Assembly: GCA_964631125.1 (NCBI GenBank)
Contig: CAZVYN010000011.1
Location: forward strand, 4,930-68,929
Length of the DNA: 64,000 bases
Source of the DNA: CAZVYN01 sp964631125
GTDB lineage: Bacteria; Eisenbacteria; RBG-16-71-46; CAIMUX01
Reading direction: 5' to 3'
A program made the position numbers and the translations under genes. The first letter of the stretch is position 1. Each line of letters opens with the position of its first letter. A model generated the notes under the pieces. It made no database searches. It saw nothing but the letters and a program-made list of their open reading frames with translations, and was not told the origin of the DNA. This document shows, piece after piece, positions 37,744 to 45,398 of the stretch.

Positions 37744-38456
37744 TGCCGTTGCGCGTCTTGATCACCGGAGGATCGTCCGGGATCGGGCGGGCCTGCGCGC
37801 TGCGCTTGGCCGCCGAGGGGCACGCCATTGCGTTGGTAGCCCGAGGCGAAGCGCGGCTGCGCGACGCGGAGTCGGAGATCCGCTCGCTCCCCGGGGTCGA
37901 GCCTCCGCTCATCCTGCCGGCCGACGTGAGGGAGACCGCGGAGATCGAGGCGGCCGTCGCACGCGCGACCGAGAGATTCGGCGGACTGGACGCCCTCGTG
38001 CACAGCGCGGGAGGCGCGCGCTTCTTGCCGCTCGAACAGACGACCGACGCGGTCTGGCGTGAAGTCGTGGGGGCGAACCTAGAGGGACTCTTCCGCACCG
38101 TTCGCGCGGTCACGCCGCGACTGCGCGCGAGCGGCGGCGGACGGATCATCGGCGTGCTCTCGATCGCATCGCGGCGCGGATTCCCCAACGCCACGGCCTA
38201 CAGCGCGGCGAAGGCGGGGGCGCTCGGCTTCCTCGATTCTCTACGCGAAGAATTGAGGCCCGATCGGATCCAGGTCACCGCGCTCTTGGCGGGCGCCACG
38301 GCGACACCGCTCTGGGACGGGATCGGCGGCGAGTGGGATCGCGCGCGGATGATGCTTCCGGAGCAGGTCGCCGAAGTGGTCGTGTGCGCGCTCCGTGAGG
38401 AGACGTCAGGCACGTGGGAGGAGATTCGCGTGGGTCCTCCCGGCGGCGTGCTCTGA
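37743..38456 (+). CDS. Short-chain dehydrogenase/reductase, possible pterin reductase
   Basis: 237 aa from ATG 37743. Classical SDR: NAD(P)-binding TGGSSGIG (8-15), NNAG-equivalent HSAGGA, catalytic Ser in LSIASRRGFP, and YSAAKAG with Tyr and Lys. The VALVARGEARLRDAE-type segment after strand 2 (ALVARGEARL) has an Arg that suggests NADP(H). Overlap with folE and PTPS suggests a sepiapterin-reductase-like step, making biopterin from 6-pyruvoyl-tetrahydropterin. This is inference: many SDRs of this length act on other carbonyls. Confidence 0.88.
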   Translation: MPLRVLITGGSSGIGRACALRLAAEGHAIALVARGEARLRDAESEIRSLPGVEPPLILPADVRETAEIEAAVARATERFGGLDALVHSAGGARFLPLEQTTDAVWREVVGANLEGLFRTVRAVTPRLRASGGGRIIGVLSIASRRGFPNATAYSAAKAGALGFLDSLREELRPDRIQVTALLAGATATPLWDGIGGEWDRARMMLPEQVAEVVVCALREETSGTWEEIRVGPPGGVL

Positions 38457-40324
38457 ACGAGTCGGCCCACGCCGAGGATGAGGGCACTTGGCGTTGGGCG
38501 ATGGCGGCGGCGGTGCTCATCCCGCTGATCGCGCACGCCGGCATCCTCGGGCACGATCTGCTCAACTGGGACGATCCGGAGTGCATCACACAGAATCCGG
38601 CGGTGCAGCGGCCCGACCTGGGCGCCATCTGGGCCGGGCGGACGCCGCAGGCCTATCCGCTGACCTTCAGCCTCTTCGCGCTCGAGTGGCGACTGTGGCG
38701 CGACTCGCCTCTCGGCTTTCACGCAGTCAGTCTCGGCCTGCACGCGCTCAACGCCCTGCTGGTGCTGGCGCTGCTGCGCGCGCGCGGGAGCCGACCGGTC
38801 TCCGCGCTCGCCGCGGCGCTGTTCTTCGGACTGCATCCGATCCAAGTGGCGACGGTGGCCTGGGCGTCGGAGCAGAAGACTCTCTTGGCGAGCGCGTTCG
38901 CACTTCTCTCGTGGCGGTTGGTGGTGGCCGCGCCGCTCACGCCCGGGCGCACGCTCGGCGCGCTCGGTTGTCACCTGCTCGCGCTGCTCGCCAAGACTCA
39001 GGTGCTGCTCTGGCCGTTCGGCGCGATCGCCTCGTTCGCCTCGTTCGCCCCGTTCACGGTGCGCGCGCGCGCGATCTACGGCGGCGGCGCCTTCGTCCTC
39101 GGCCTGCTCTCGGCGTGGGTGACGATGCAGCGCGAGCGCGCGCCGGCCTTCGAAGGGGGGCTCGATCTGATCGAACGCCTCTGGGTGGTCGGTCGCAGCT
39201 TCGCGTTCTCGCTCTCGAAGACGCTGCTGCCGCGGGAGCTCTCCGGGCTCTATCCGCGGTGGACGGTCGATCCGACGCAACTCTCGACCTGGACGCCGTC
39301 GCTCCTCGGACTCGCCTTGCTCCTCGCGGGCGCTGTCGTGACGGTGCGTTCGCGCAAATGGCGCCTCCCTTTCCTTGCTTTCACGCTCCCATGGCTCCCC
39401 GCGAGTGGACTGATCCCGTTCGGCTATCAGGAGAAATCGTTCGTCGCGGACCACCTGCTCTATCTCTCGCTCCTGGGGCCGGCGATCGGCTTGGCCACGC
39501 TGCTCGATCGGCCGTCAGCGCGACGTCGCGGAGTGCTCGCGCTGGTGGCGATCGGCCTGGCCGCGCTCGCACTCCTCACGCTCTGGCGGCTGCCGACCTA
39601 CCGCGACTCGATCGCGTTCTGGGAGAGCGTGCTGCGCACCAATCCGACCGCTTGGGTCGCGCGCAACAACCTCGGCGTCGCGTATGCGCAGAACGATCAA
39701 CCCGAGGCCGCGCAGCGTCACCTGGAGGAGGCGGTCCGCCTGCGGCCCGCCTATCTCGAAGCGAGGATCAATCTGGCCGACGTCTACGCGCGCACGGGCC
39801 GACGCGGCCAGGCCGTGAACGAGCTGCGGGAGGCATTGCGCGCGCAGCCGGGGCATCCCGAGGCTCGCGCGCGACTGGCGGCGCTGGGCGACTCGACGGC
39901 GGCCTCGGCCGAAATGCGCGTGGCGCGATTCGAGCGCGCCGTGCGGGAGCGTCCCCGCGACTTCGGAGCGCGGCTCGAGCTGGGTCGCGCGCTGGTCGAC
40001 GCGGGGCGCGCCGCTTCCGCCATCGGGGTCTACCGCGAAGCGCTGCCGCTGGCGTCGACGCAGGTCGAATCGCTCCGCGCGTGGCAATCGCTGGGCTTCG
40101 CGCTGTCCGCGGAGCGACGTCTAGGTGAAGCGTTGGAAGCCGACGCCGCCGTGCTCCGTCTGGCGCCCCGCGATCCGATCGCACTGATGAATGTCGGCGT
40201 GAGCTTGCGCGCGCTCGGACGATTCGACGAGGCGATCGAGCGGCTCGAAGCGGCGCAGCGACTGGCGCCCGACGACGCGAAGATCGCCGCCAACCTGGAG
40301 AAGGCGCGTCGCCGCATCCGCTGA
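38414..40324 (+). CDS. Polytopic membrane protein with C-terminal TPRs (TMTC/GT-C-like)
   Basis: Up to 636 aa from GTG 38414, overlapping the SDR gene; ATG 38501 is an alternative start that keeps the first helix. The opening after helix 1, HDLLNWDDPECITQNPAVQR with AYPLTFSLFALEWRLW, and the HAVSLGLHALNALLVLALL plus FFGLHPIQVATVAWASEQK segments have the pattern of TMTC-type and bacterial GT-C glycosyltransferase-like proteins: an acidic pair in the first loop and HP near helix 4. About ten hydrophobic helices fill residues ~30-400; at least six TPRs follow (PTAWVARNNLGVAYAQNDQP and on). Possibly protein O-glycosylation; no acceptor known. Confidence 0.75.
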   Translation: MGGDSRGSSRRRALNESAHAEDEGTWRWAMAAAVLIPLIAHAGILGHDLLNWDDPECITQNPAVQRPDLGAIWAGRTPQAYPLTFSLFALEWRLWRDSPLGFHAVSLGLHALNALLVLALLRARGSRPVSALAAALFFGLHPIQVATVAWASEQKTLLASAFALLSWRLVVAAPLTPGRTLGALGCHLLALLAKTQVLLWPFGAIASFASFAPFTVRARAIYGGGAFVLGLLSAWVTMQRERAPAFEGGLDLIERLWVVGRSFAFSLSKTLLPRELSGLYPRWTVDPTQLSTWTPSLLGLALLLAGAVVTVRSRKWRLPFLAFTLPWLPASGLIPFGYQEKSFVADHLLYLSLLGPAIGLATLLDRPSARRRGVLALVAIGLAALALLTLWRLPTYRDSIAFWESVLRTNPTAWVARNNLGVAYAQNDQPEAAQRHLEEAVRLRPAYLEARINLADVYARTGRRGQAVNELREALRAQPGHPEARARLAALGDSTAASAEMRVARFERAVRERPRDFGARLELGRALVDAGRAASAIGVYREALPLASTQVESLRAWQSLGFALSAERRLGEALEADAAVLRLAPRDPIALMNVGVSLRALGRFDEAIERLEAAQRLAPDDAKIAANLEKARRRIR

Positions 40325-40446
40325 ACCGGTTCGGGATCGAGAAGCAGGGGTCGGCGGCCGATGTGCTAGAGTGCCGCGGCTCTGGGGCCGCCCGTGGCCG
40401 CCCGTAGCGGGAGAGTGTCGCCCGAGAGTGTCGCTGGAGTTTCGTC

Positions 40447-40815
40447 GTGCCAGCATCGAGGACCGACATGCAGGGAGATCCCCCCATCCCGGCGCACGAT
40501 TCGGCGCCGCTCGTCACCGAGGTTCGGATCCAACTCACGAAGGAGCCGCCGATCCTCGCGTTCGTGTCGGTCACGCTCTGGGGCCGTTTCGTCGTGCATG
40601 ATCTGCGCGTCTTGGAGCGGCGGGACGGCAGTCGCGTTGTCTTGATGCCGCGTGTGCGCGGCAACGACGGCTCCTGGTCCGCGGTCGCCCATCCCGTGCA
40701 AGAGGCGGCTCGGCGTCAGATCGAAGCCGCCGTCTTCTTCGCTTTCGAGAAGAGCTGCCCGGAACGGGCCAGAGGCACGGTCAGCCTGGCTCCGCCGATA
40801 CGCGCCGCTGGCTGA
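40447..40815 (+). CDS. spoVG: SpoVG-family nucleic-acid-binding protein
   Basis: 122 aa from GTG 40447 (ATG 40468 is the alternative). The core TEVRIQLTKEPPILAFVSVT followed by FVVHDLRVLERRDGSRVVLMP and AVAHPVQEAARRQIEAAVFFA matches SpoVG: 'ASITL..FVVHD-RV', a 'MP' strand, and 'AHP....R..I...V'. SpoVG proteins bind DNA and RNA and act as global regulators in Firmicutes and Borrelia. Here the gene stands alone between the membrane TPR gene and a glycosyltransferase-like gene, in an organism with no sign of sporulation. A 14-residue C-terminal tail is extra. Confidence 0.85.
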   Translation: MPASRTDMQGDPPIPAHDSAPLVTEVRIQLTKEPPILAFVSVTLWGRFVVHDLRVLERRDGSRVVLMPRVRGNDGSWSAVAHPVQEAARRQIEAAVFFAFEKSCPERARGTVSLAPPIRAAG

Positions 40816-40832
40816 GTTGTCAGCCTCGTCGC

Positions 40833-42092
40833 GTGAGGAACCATCCCAGAGTCCCGACCGGTCCCTTCGCCTTGCGCGTCATCGCGCTGCTGCTCTTGGT
40901 CATCGGCGGGTTCACGCTCGGCGGTCGCCTGCGCGAGTTGCCGAGCGATCCGCATCCCGGTTTCGCGCGCTGGTACGCCGGCGCCTGGACTTTGCGCAGC
41001 GGTTTGCCGCTGACCGATCTCTACGACGATGGTCGCTTCGCGCGGCGTGTCGATCGACTCGCGCCGGCCAGCGGGCTCCTCCGATTCGCGCCGACGCCGC
41101 CCGCCTCGGTCGCGCCGTATCTTCCGTTCACCCGACTCGCGTTGGGATCGGCGCGCGTCTCTTCGGGACTATTGGCGGCCGGTCTCGTCCTCGCGTCGCT
41201 CTGGCTGCTCGGCCTCTTGGCGGGTGGGCGCGTCTGGGAGCGCGCGGAGTGGCTGGCGTTGACCGGGGCCGTCTTCGGATCGACGCCGCTCGCGCGCGCT
41301 CTCTCGTCCGGTGATCCCGCGCCGCTGCTGCTGTTCCTCTGGAGCGTGCTCTTCGTCGCGGCGATGCGTCAGCGATGGTTCGTCGTCGCGGTCTGCGCGG
41401 CGGTCTCCAGCGTGCTGTCGGGGATCGGACCGGTCTTCGCGTTGGGGCTCGCGTTCGGACGGGCGAGAAAACAGGCGCTCCTCGCGGCGGGAGCGATCGC
41501 CGTCGCGTTCCTGATTGCGATCGCCGGGCTGGGGATGGACGCGCACGTCGCCTGGCTGAGCCGACTCGCACGCGGGTTCGGTGAGTTGGGCTCGCCCGAA
41601 GTCGTCTCGGCGCCAGGGGCGTGTGCGCGATTGCTCGGGCTGCTGCGCGAGACGGGGATCTCGGCCGAAGCGCCGCGCGCACTCGACGGGTTCGCGGCCG
41701 GAGCGCTCGCGCTCGTTCTGCTCGTGTTCGCCGTGGGGTGGAGCGTGCGGCGTCTCCGCGCGAGCGGGGGCGCGACGACCGGTCCGAGGCGCCTCGCGGT
41801 CTGGACGACGCTCGCGCTCGGTTTCGCGCCGGGGGCGTCGGTGGCGACGCTGCTCCTCGCGGTCGTGCCGCTCTGGGCGGCGCTGCGATCGGCGGTGCTC
41901 GCGGAGGTCTCGGGCCGTCGCTGGTTGTCGCTCGCGCTCGCGGCGGCGCTGATCTTGGCGCCGTTGCCCCGGCCGCTGGCCGCCGCGCGGTTCGCGGGCC
42001 TGGTCCTGCTCTGGTTCTGGCTGCTGACCGCGCCCGACCCTGCGGACGAGTCGGACGCGGTCCGCAGGTCGGCCCCATCCGCCTACTGGTAG
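40833..42092 (+). CDS. GT87-like (DUF2029) integral membrane glycosyltransferase candidate
   Basis: 419 aa, GTG 40833, 17 bp after spoVG. About ten hydrophobic segments. After the first helix, PSDPHPGFARWYAGAWTLRS followed by LYDDGRFARRV and FAPTPPASVAPYLPFTRL resembles DUF2029/GT87 mannosyltransferases: 'D...YY.AA..L..G..LYD' then 'F.YPPP.AL...P'. The catalytic Asp in the first loop may be in SDPHP. The product is extremely rich in Leu, Ala and Arg, so family assignment rests on the loop only. Its 3' end overlaps the convergent beta-helix gene by 10 bp. Confidence 0.6.
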   Translation: MRNHPRVPTGPFALRVIALLLLVIGGFTLGGRLRELPSDPHPGFARWYAGAWTLRSGLPLTDLYDDGRFARRVDRLAPASGLLRFAPTPPASVAPYLPFTRLALGSARVSSGLLAAGLVLASLWLLGLLAGGRVWERAEWLALTGAVFGSTPLARALSSGDPAPLLLFLWSVLFVAAMRQRWFVVAVCAAVSSVLSGIGPVFALGLAFGRARKQALLAAGAIAVAFLIAIAGLGMDAHVAWLSRLARGFGELGSPEVVSAPGACARLLGLLRETGISAEAPRALDGFAAGALALVLLVFAVGWSVRRLRASGGATTGPRRLAVWTTLALGFAPGASVATLLLAVVPLWAALRSAVLAEVSGRRWLSLALAAALILAPLPRPLAAARFAGLVLLWFWLLTAPDPADESDAVRRSAPSAYW

Positions 42093-43483
42093 CGACTCTT
42101 CAAGAGTCCCCAACTCGTCTGCTCGATCGGGGAGACTCCGCACGCCGTGCCGTCTCGTCCCATTCCTTCATCGGAACACTCGGGCGGGCCGTTGCCCGCC
42201 GCGGCGAGCGAACTGTCGCCGTTGAGGCCGAAGTCGCCGTCGGGAGCGTCGCAGAAGAGCGGGTCGTCCTCGACGTTGCCGTCGTTGCCGGTCGGGTCGT
42301 CGCACCCGCTGGCCGCGCCCACCACCCCGGAGTCGAAGAGGTTGCAGCCGATCGTGGGTGAGGCGGGCCCTTCGCAGTGGAGCGACGGGCTGGTGACGGG
42401 TGAGGCGAAGATGTTCTGCGTCACCTCGGGGCTCGACTGGTTGAAGAAGACATGCGCCCCTTCCAGCGAGGCGGTGTTCGCATAGAACGTGCTGAACGTG
42501 AGCAGGGAGAAGAGTGAGGCGCCGCCGATGCCGCCGCCGTGCGCCGCGCTGTTGCCGTTGAAGAGGCAGCGACGGACGGAGAGCCCGTTGCCGGCGCCCA
42601 GATAAATCGCCCCGCCGGTCGTGCTGCTGTTTCCTTCGAAGGTGGACCACCGGATATCGCCGCCGACGCCGGCCAGATAGACCGCGCCGCCGTAGTCGTC
42701 GGCCGAGTTGCCCTCGAACGTACAGTGGGTCACGGTCGGCTCCGATGCGTCGTTCGAATAGACGGCGCCGCCGCGCTCCGCCGTGTTGTCGATGAACGTG
42801 CACTCTCCGAGCGTGACCTGGCCCGTGAAGAAGACCGCTCCGCCGAAGTTCGCTTCGTTGTAGGTGAAGCGGCTGGCCACGATGGAAGAGCCCGATGACC
42901 CGTCTCGAAGCGAGATCGCGCCGCCGCGTTGTTCGGCCGCGCCGTCGGTCGTGTTGTTCTCGAACTCGCACTCGGAGATCTCGACCACCGTGTCGATTGC
43001 GTCGATGGCGCCGCCGGTCAGACTCGCGATGTTCCCCGTGAACGTGCAGTAGCTCAGGGTCACGCCGCCCGCGACGCCGTCGAGCCTGAGCGCCGCGCCC
43101 CGCGCCGCGACGCCGTTACGGAGGAGCACTCCGTCGAGCGCGACCGGACCGGCGACATCCACGAAAGAGAGCACGGAGGAGAAGCTGCCGCCGTCGACGA
43201 TGACGCTGCCGGAAGGCCCGTCGGCCACGATCGCGATCGCCTTCGATGTGACGATGATCTCGTTGTAGGTTCCGGACGCCACCAGCACCGTGTCGCCGTC
43301 GACGGCCATCGAAACGCCGAGAGACAGGGTGGGCGCCGCGGCGCCGGCGCCACCGACGGTGAGGGTGGCGGCTCGGGCCTCATCGCACTCGATCGCTCCG
43401 AGCAGGGCGAGGGAAGACAACGCGGCAAGACCGAGGGCGCGGCCCTGCGTCTTTTGTTCGAATCTGCGATCTGGACGCTGCAT
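42083..43483 (-). CDS. Secreted right-handed beta-helix protein with Pmp-like repeats and TSWG-x2-K tail
   Basis: 466 aa, ATG 43483 with AGGGGGA upstream. Signal peptide ~1-38 (GLAALSSLALLGA... ending EARA). The mature part is a parallel beta-helix: VDGDTVLVASGTYNEIIVT opens it, and GGAV/GGAI plus CTF-x-x-N or CEFENN repeats recur about every 22-25 residues (GGAVYFTG, RGGAVYSND, YGGAVYLAG, GGAIYLGAG), as in chlamydial polymorphic membrane proteins and bacterial adhesins. A Cys-rich region follows (GCNLFDSGVVG; DDPTGNDGNVEDDPLFCDAP). It ends in PIEQTSWGLLKSRYQ, matching the tail of the protein at 9777-10487. Likely surface-exposed or secreted; ligand unknown. Confidence 0.85.
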   Translation of the reverse strand: MQRPDRRFEQKTQGRALGLAALSSLALLGAIECDEARAATLTVGGAGAAAPTLSLGVSMAVDGDTVLVASGTYNEIIVTSKAIAIVADGPSGSVIVDGGSFSSVLSFVDVAGPVALDGVLLRNGVAARGAALRLDGVAGGVTLSYCTFTGNIASLTGGAIDAIDTVVEISECEFENNTTDGAAEQRGGAISLRDGSSGSSIVASRFTYNEANFGGAVFFTGQVTLGECTFIDNTAERGGAVYSNDASEPTVTHCTFEGNSADDYGGAVYLAGVGGDIRWSTFEGNSSTTGGAIYLGAGNGLSVRRCLFNGNSAAHGGGIGGASLFSLLTFSTFYANTASLEGAHVFFNQSSPEVTQNIFASPVTSPSLHCEGPASPTIGCNLFDSGVVGAASGCDDPTGNDGNVEDDPLFCDAPDGDFGLNGDSSLAAAGNGPPECSDEGMGRDGTACGVSPIEQTSWGLLKSRYQ

Positions 43484-43510
43484 GGCGATCTTCCCCCTGG
43501 GTCTTCTGGT

Positions 43511-45091
43511 TCAGGCCGCCGCCTCGGACGGTCCCGAGTCGATGGCCGCATGGATCATGGCGTGGTTGTCTCTGAGGAACGGGAACAGCTGGACGAAGGC
43601 GTCGACGATCTCGGGATCGAACTGCGAGCCCCGGCCGCGCAGGATCTCTCCGCGCGCGAAGTCCGGCGGAGTGGCGCGCCGGTACGGTCGGTCGGTCGTG
43701 AGCGCGTCGTGCGCGTCAGCCACCGTGATGATGCGAGCGAGGAGCGGGATCTCTCGTCCGCTCAGTCGAAGCGGATAGCCGGCGCCGTCGTACCGCTCGT
43801 GATGCGCGCGGACACCGAGCGCCGCCTCATGGAGCTGCGAGATCGGCGCGAGCACGTGATAACCGCGATCCGGGTGCTCGCGCATGATCGCGAGTTCCTC
43901 TTGGTCGAGGCCGCCGGGCTTGTGGAGGATGCACTCCGGCATTCCGATCTTGCCGATGTCGTGGAGGATCGAAGCCCAGCGCAGCGTCTCCAGCTCGGCC
44001 GGCGAGAGCCCGAGCGTGCGCCCGAGCAGGAGCGAGACGACCTGCACGCGCTCCGAGTGTCCGCTCGTATAGCTGTCCTTCGCCTCGATCGCGTTGACCA
44101 GGCATTTCACGGTGGCCATGAGGAACGCCTGCAGGTCTTCGTATAGCTCGCCATTGGCCAGCGCCAACGACGCCTGCTGCGCGACCGTCTCCAACAGCTT
44201 CAGATCGCTCAGCCGGAAGGTGGCGTCGCGGCCGAACTTCACGACTGCGAAGAGTCCGACCGGTCGTCCGCGCAGATGCAGCCGCGCGACCGCGACCGCG
44301 CCGATCGGGAGCGGCGGTGCTTCGCCGAGGCGTTCCGTCGAGAGCAGGCGCGATCCCGGCCCTTCGCTCTCGATCCACTCCTGCAACTCGCGGACGAGCG
44401 GCGCCCAACGACGAGCGGAAAGGCCGATCGCCTCCATGCAGTCGGGGCGCGAGAGCACCTCCGAGAGGTGGCGTTCGCGGGACAAGAGCAGCGCTTGATC
44501 GGCGCCGACGGCGTCCCGCGTCCGCTCCGCCAACGTCCGCAACCCGCGCAGCATGTCTTCGTGACTCGCGAGACGCCCCGAGACCGTGGAGAGCATCTGG
44601 AGCTCGTCATATCTATCGGAGAGTTCGCCTTCCAAGACGGAGTGCTGGGAAACGAGCGTCATCTGATCGGAGAGCAGCCGCGCGAGATCGGCCAAGAAAC
44701 GGCGTTCGCGTTTCCTTCGACGGCCACTCTTGCGCGCGTGAACCGACGGAGTCTCATCGCACCCCGCGCCCGCGGACGCCGAGACCGCGACGATCGCCGC
44801 CGGTCCGCGAGCTACCCCGCGCAACGGAGCGGCATGGAGAGTCAGTCCTCTCGGGCAACTCCATGTCTGGACGGTTTCGCGATCGCTCGCCCTCGCCGTC
44901 TGACGCCATCGTTCCGACCGACAGTCGGAGGCGAGGGGCGCGGTCTTGGCCGCACATTCCACGCAGGCCAACGGCGGCCGCGCCGTCGCGAAGGTCGGCG
45001 TCGGGCGTCGCCATACCTCGAGCTGCACGTCGAGCAACCGAGCGGTGTTGGCGAGGAGCGGGCCGAAGCGACGCTCGAACGATCGCGGCAT
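43511..45091 (-). CDS. HD-GYP phosphodiesterase with PocR-like and GAF sensory regions
   Basis: 526 aa from ATG 45091. Residues ~15-120 contain CVECAAKTAPLASDC followed by TWSCPRGLTLHAAPL, a Cys pattern reminiscent of PocR-type sensor domains. A Leu/Asp-rich coiled coil (~135-185) leads to a GAF domain (~185-340). The HD-GYP domain has HSERVQ, HDIGKIGMPE (H377, D378), EHPDRGY, HHERYDGAGYP (H430, H431, GYP) and ADAHDALTTDRPYR, all metal and GYP positions intact, so it should hydrolyse cyclic di-GMP. No membrane helix, so cytosolic. The beta-helix gene follows on the same strand after 27 nt and may be co-transcribed. Confidence 0.9.
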   Translation of the reverse strand: MPRSFERRFGPLLANTARLLDVQLEVWRRPTPTFATARPPLACVECAAKTAPLASDCRSERWRQTARASDRETVQTWSCPRGLTLHAAPLRGVARGPAAIVAVSASAGAGCDETPSVHARKSGRRRKRERRFLADLARLLSDQMTLVSQHSVLEGELSDRYDELQMLSTVSGRLASHEDMLRGLRTLAERTRDAVGADQALLLSRERHLSEVLSRPDCMEAIGLSARRWAPLVRELQEWIESEGPGSRLLSTERLGEAPPLPIGAVAVARLHLRGRPVGLFAVVKFGRDATFRLSDLKLLETVAQQASLALANGELYEDLQAFLMATVKCLVNAIEAKDSYTSGHSERVQVVSLLLGRTLGLSPAELETLRWASILHDIGKIGMPECILHKPGGLDQEELAIMREHPDRGYHVLAPISQLHEAALGVRAHHERYDGAGYPLRLSGREIPLLARIITVADAHDALTTDRPYRRATPPDFARGEILRGRGSQFDPEIVDAFVQLFPFLRDNHAMIHAAIDSGPSEAAA

Positions 45092-45338
45092 GAGTCCCCC
45101 ATCCCTCCGTCGACGGGGCCAAGACGGCCTCCGAGCGACGAAGCGATCGACGGGTGGGGGCAAATCACAGGCCAGGCGATCGCCCCAACGCGACGAACGC
45201 GGACCGCCGATTCTGTCGGGACTTGCGGCATTGCGAAGCGCTCGGGACCGCCGGCTCGGGCTGCATTTCGCAAGCGCGTGGGGCCGAGGAACCCCGGACT
45301 GCACGAATGGGCCGGTCTGTCAGCCATGGACGAAGTCG
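45092..45338. other. Intergenic region between divergent HD-GYP and surA genes
   Basis: Left part of a ~307-bp divergent gap. Apart from the surA promoter region at its right end I see no gene, repeat or RNA. In-frame extensions of the HD-GYP gene run through it but have the composition of noise. Confidence 0.4.
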
Positions 45339-45368
45339 TTGCCGCCCTTCCGAAGGGTGGGGTAGGTT
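45339..45368 (+). promoter_or_regulatory. Candidate surA promoter with a palindrome filling the spacer
   Basis: TTGCCG (45339-45344), 18 bp, TAGGTT (45363-45368). The spacer holds CCCTTC-C-GAAGGG (45345-45357), a perfect 13-bp palindrome placed where a repressor or MerR-like protein could act. Transcription would begin around 45375, giving a ~24-nt leader with AAGGAGGA before the TTG start. Confidence 0.42.
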
Positions 45369-45398
45369 TCCCGCTTTCCGCACCCAAGGAGGATCGGA

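Noticed and set aside
44276..45398. Upstream plus-strand frame joined to surA through the N run
   Set aside because: It runs antisense to the HD-GYP gene and has noise composition; TTG 45399 with its strong ribosome site and hydrophobic core is the better start, in another frame across the gap.
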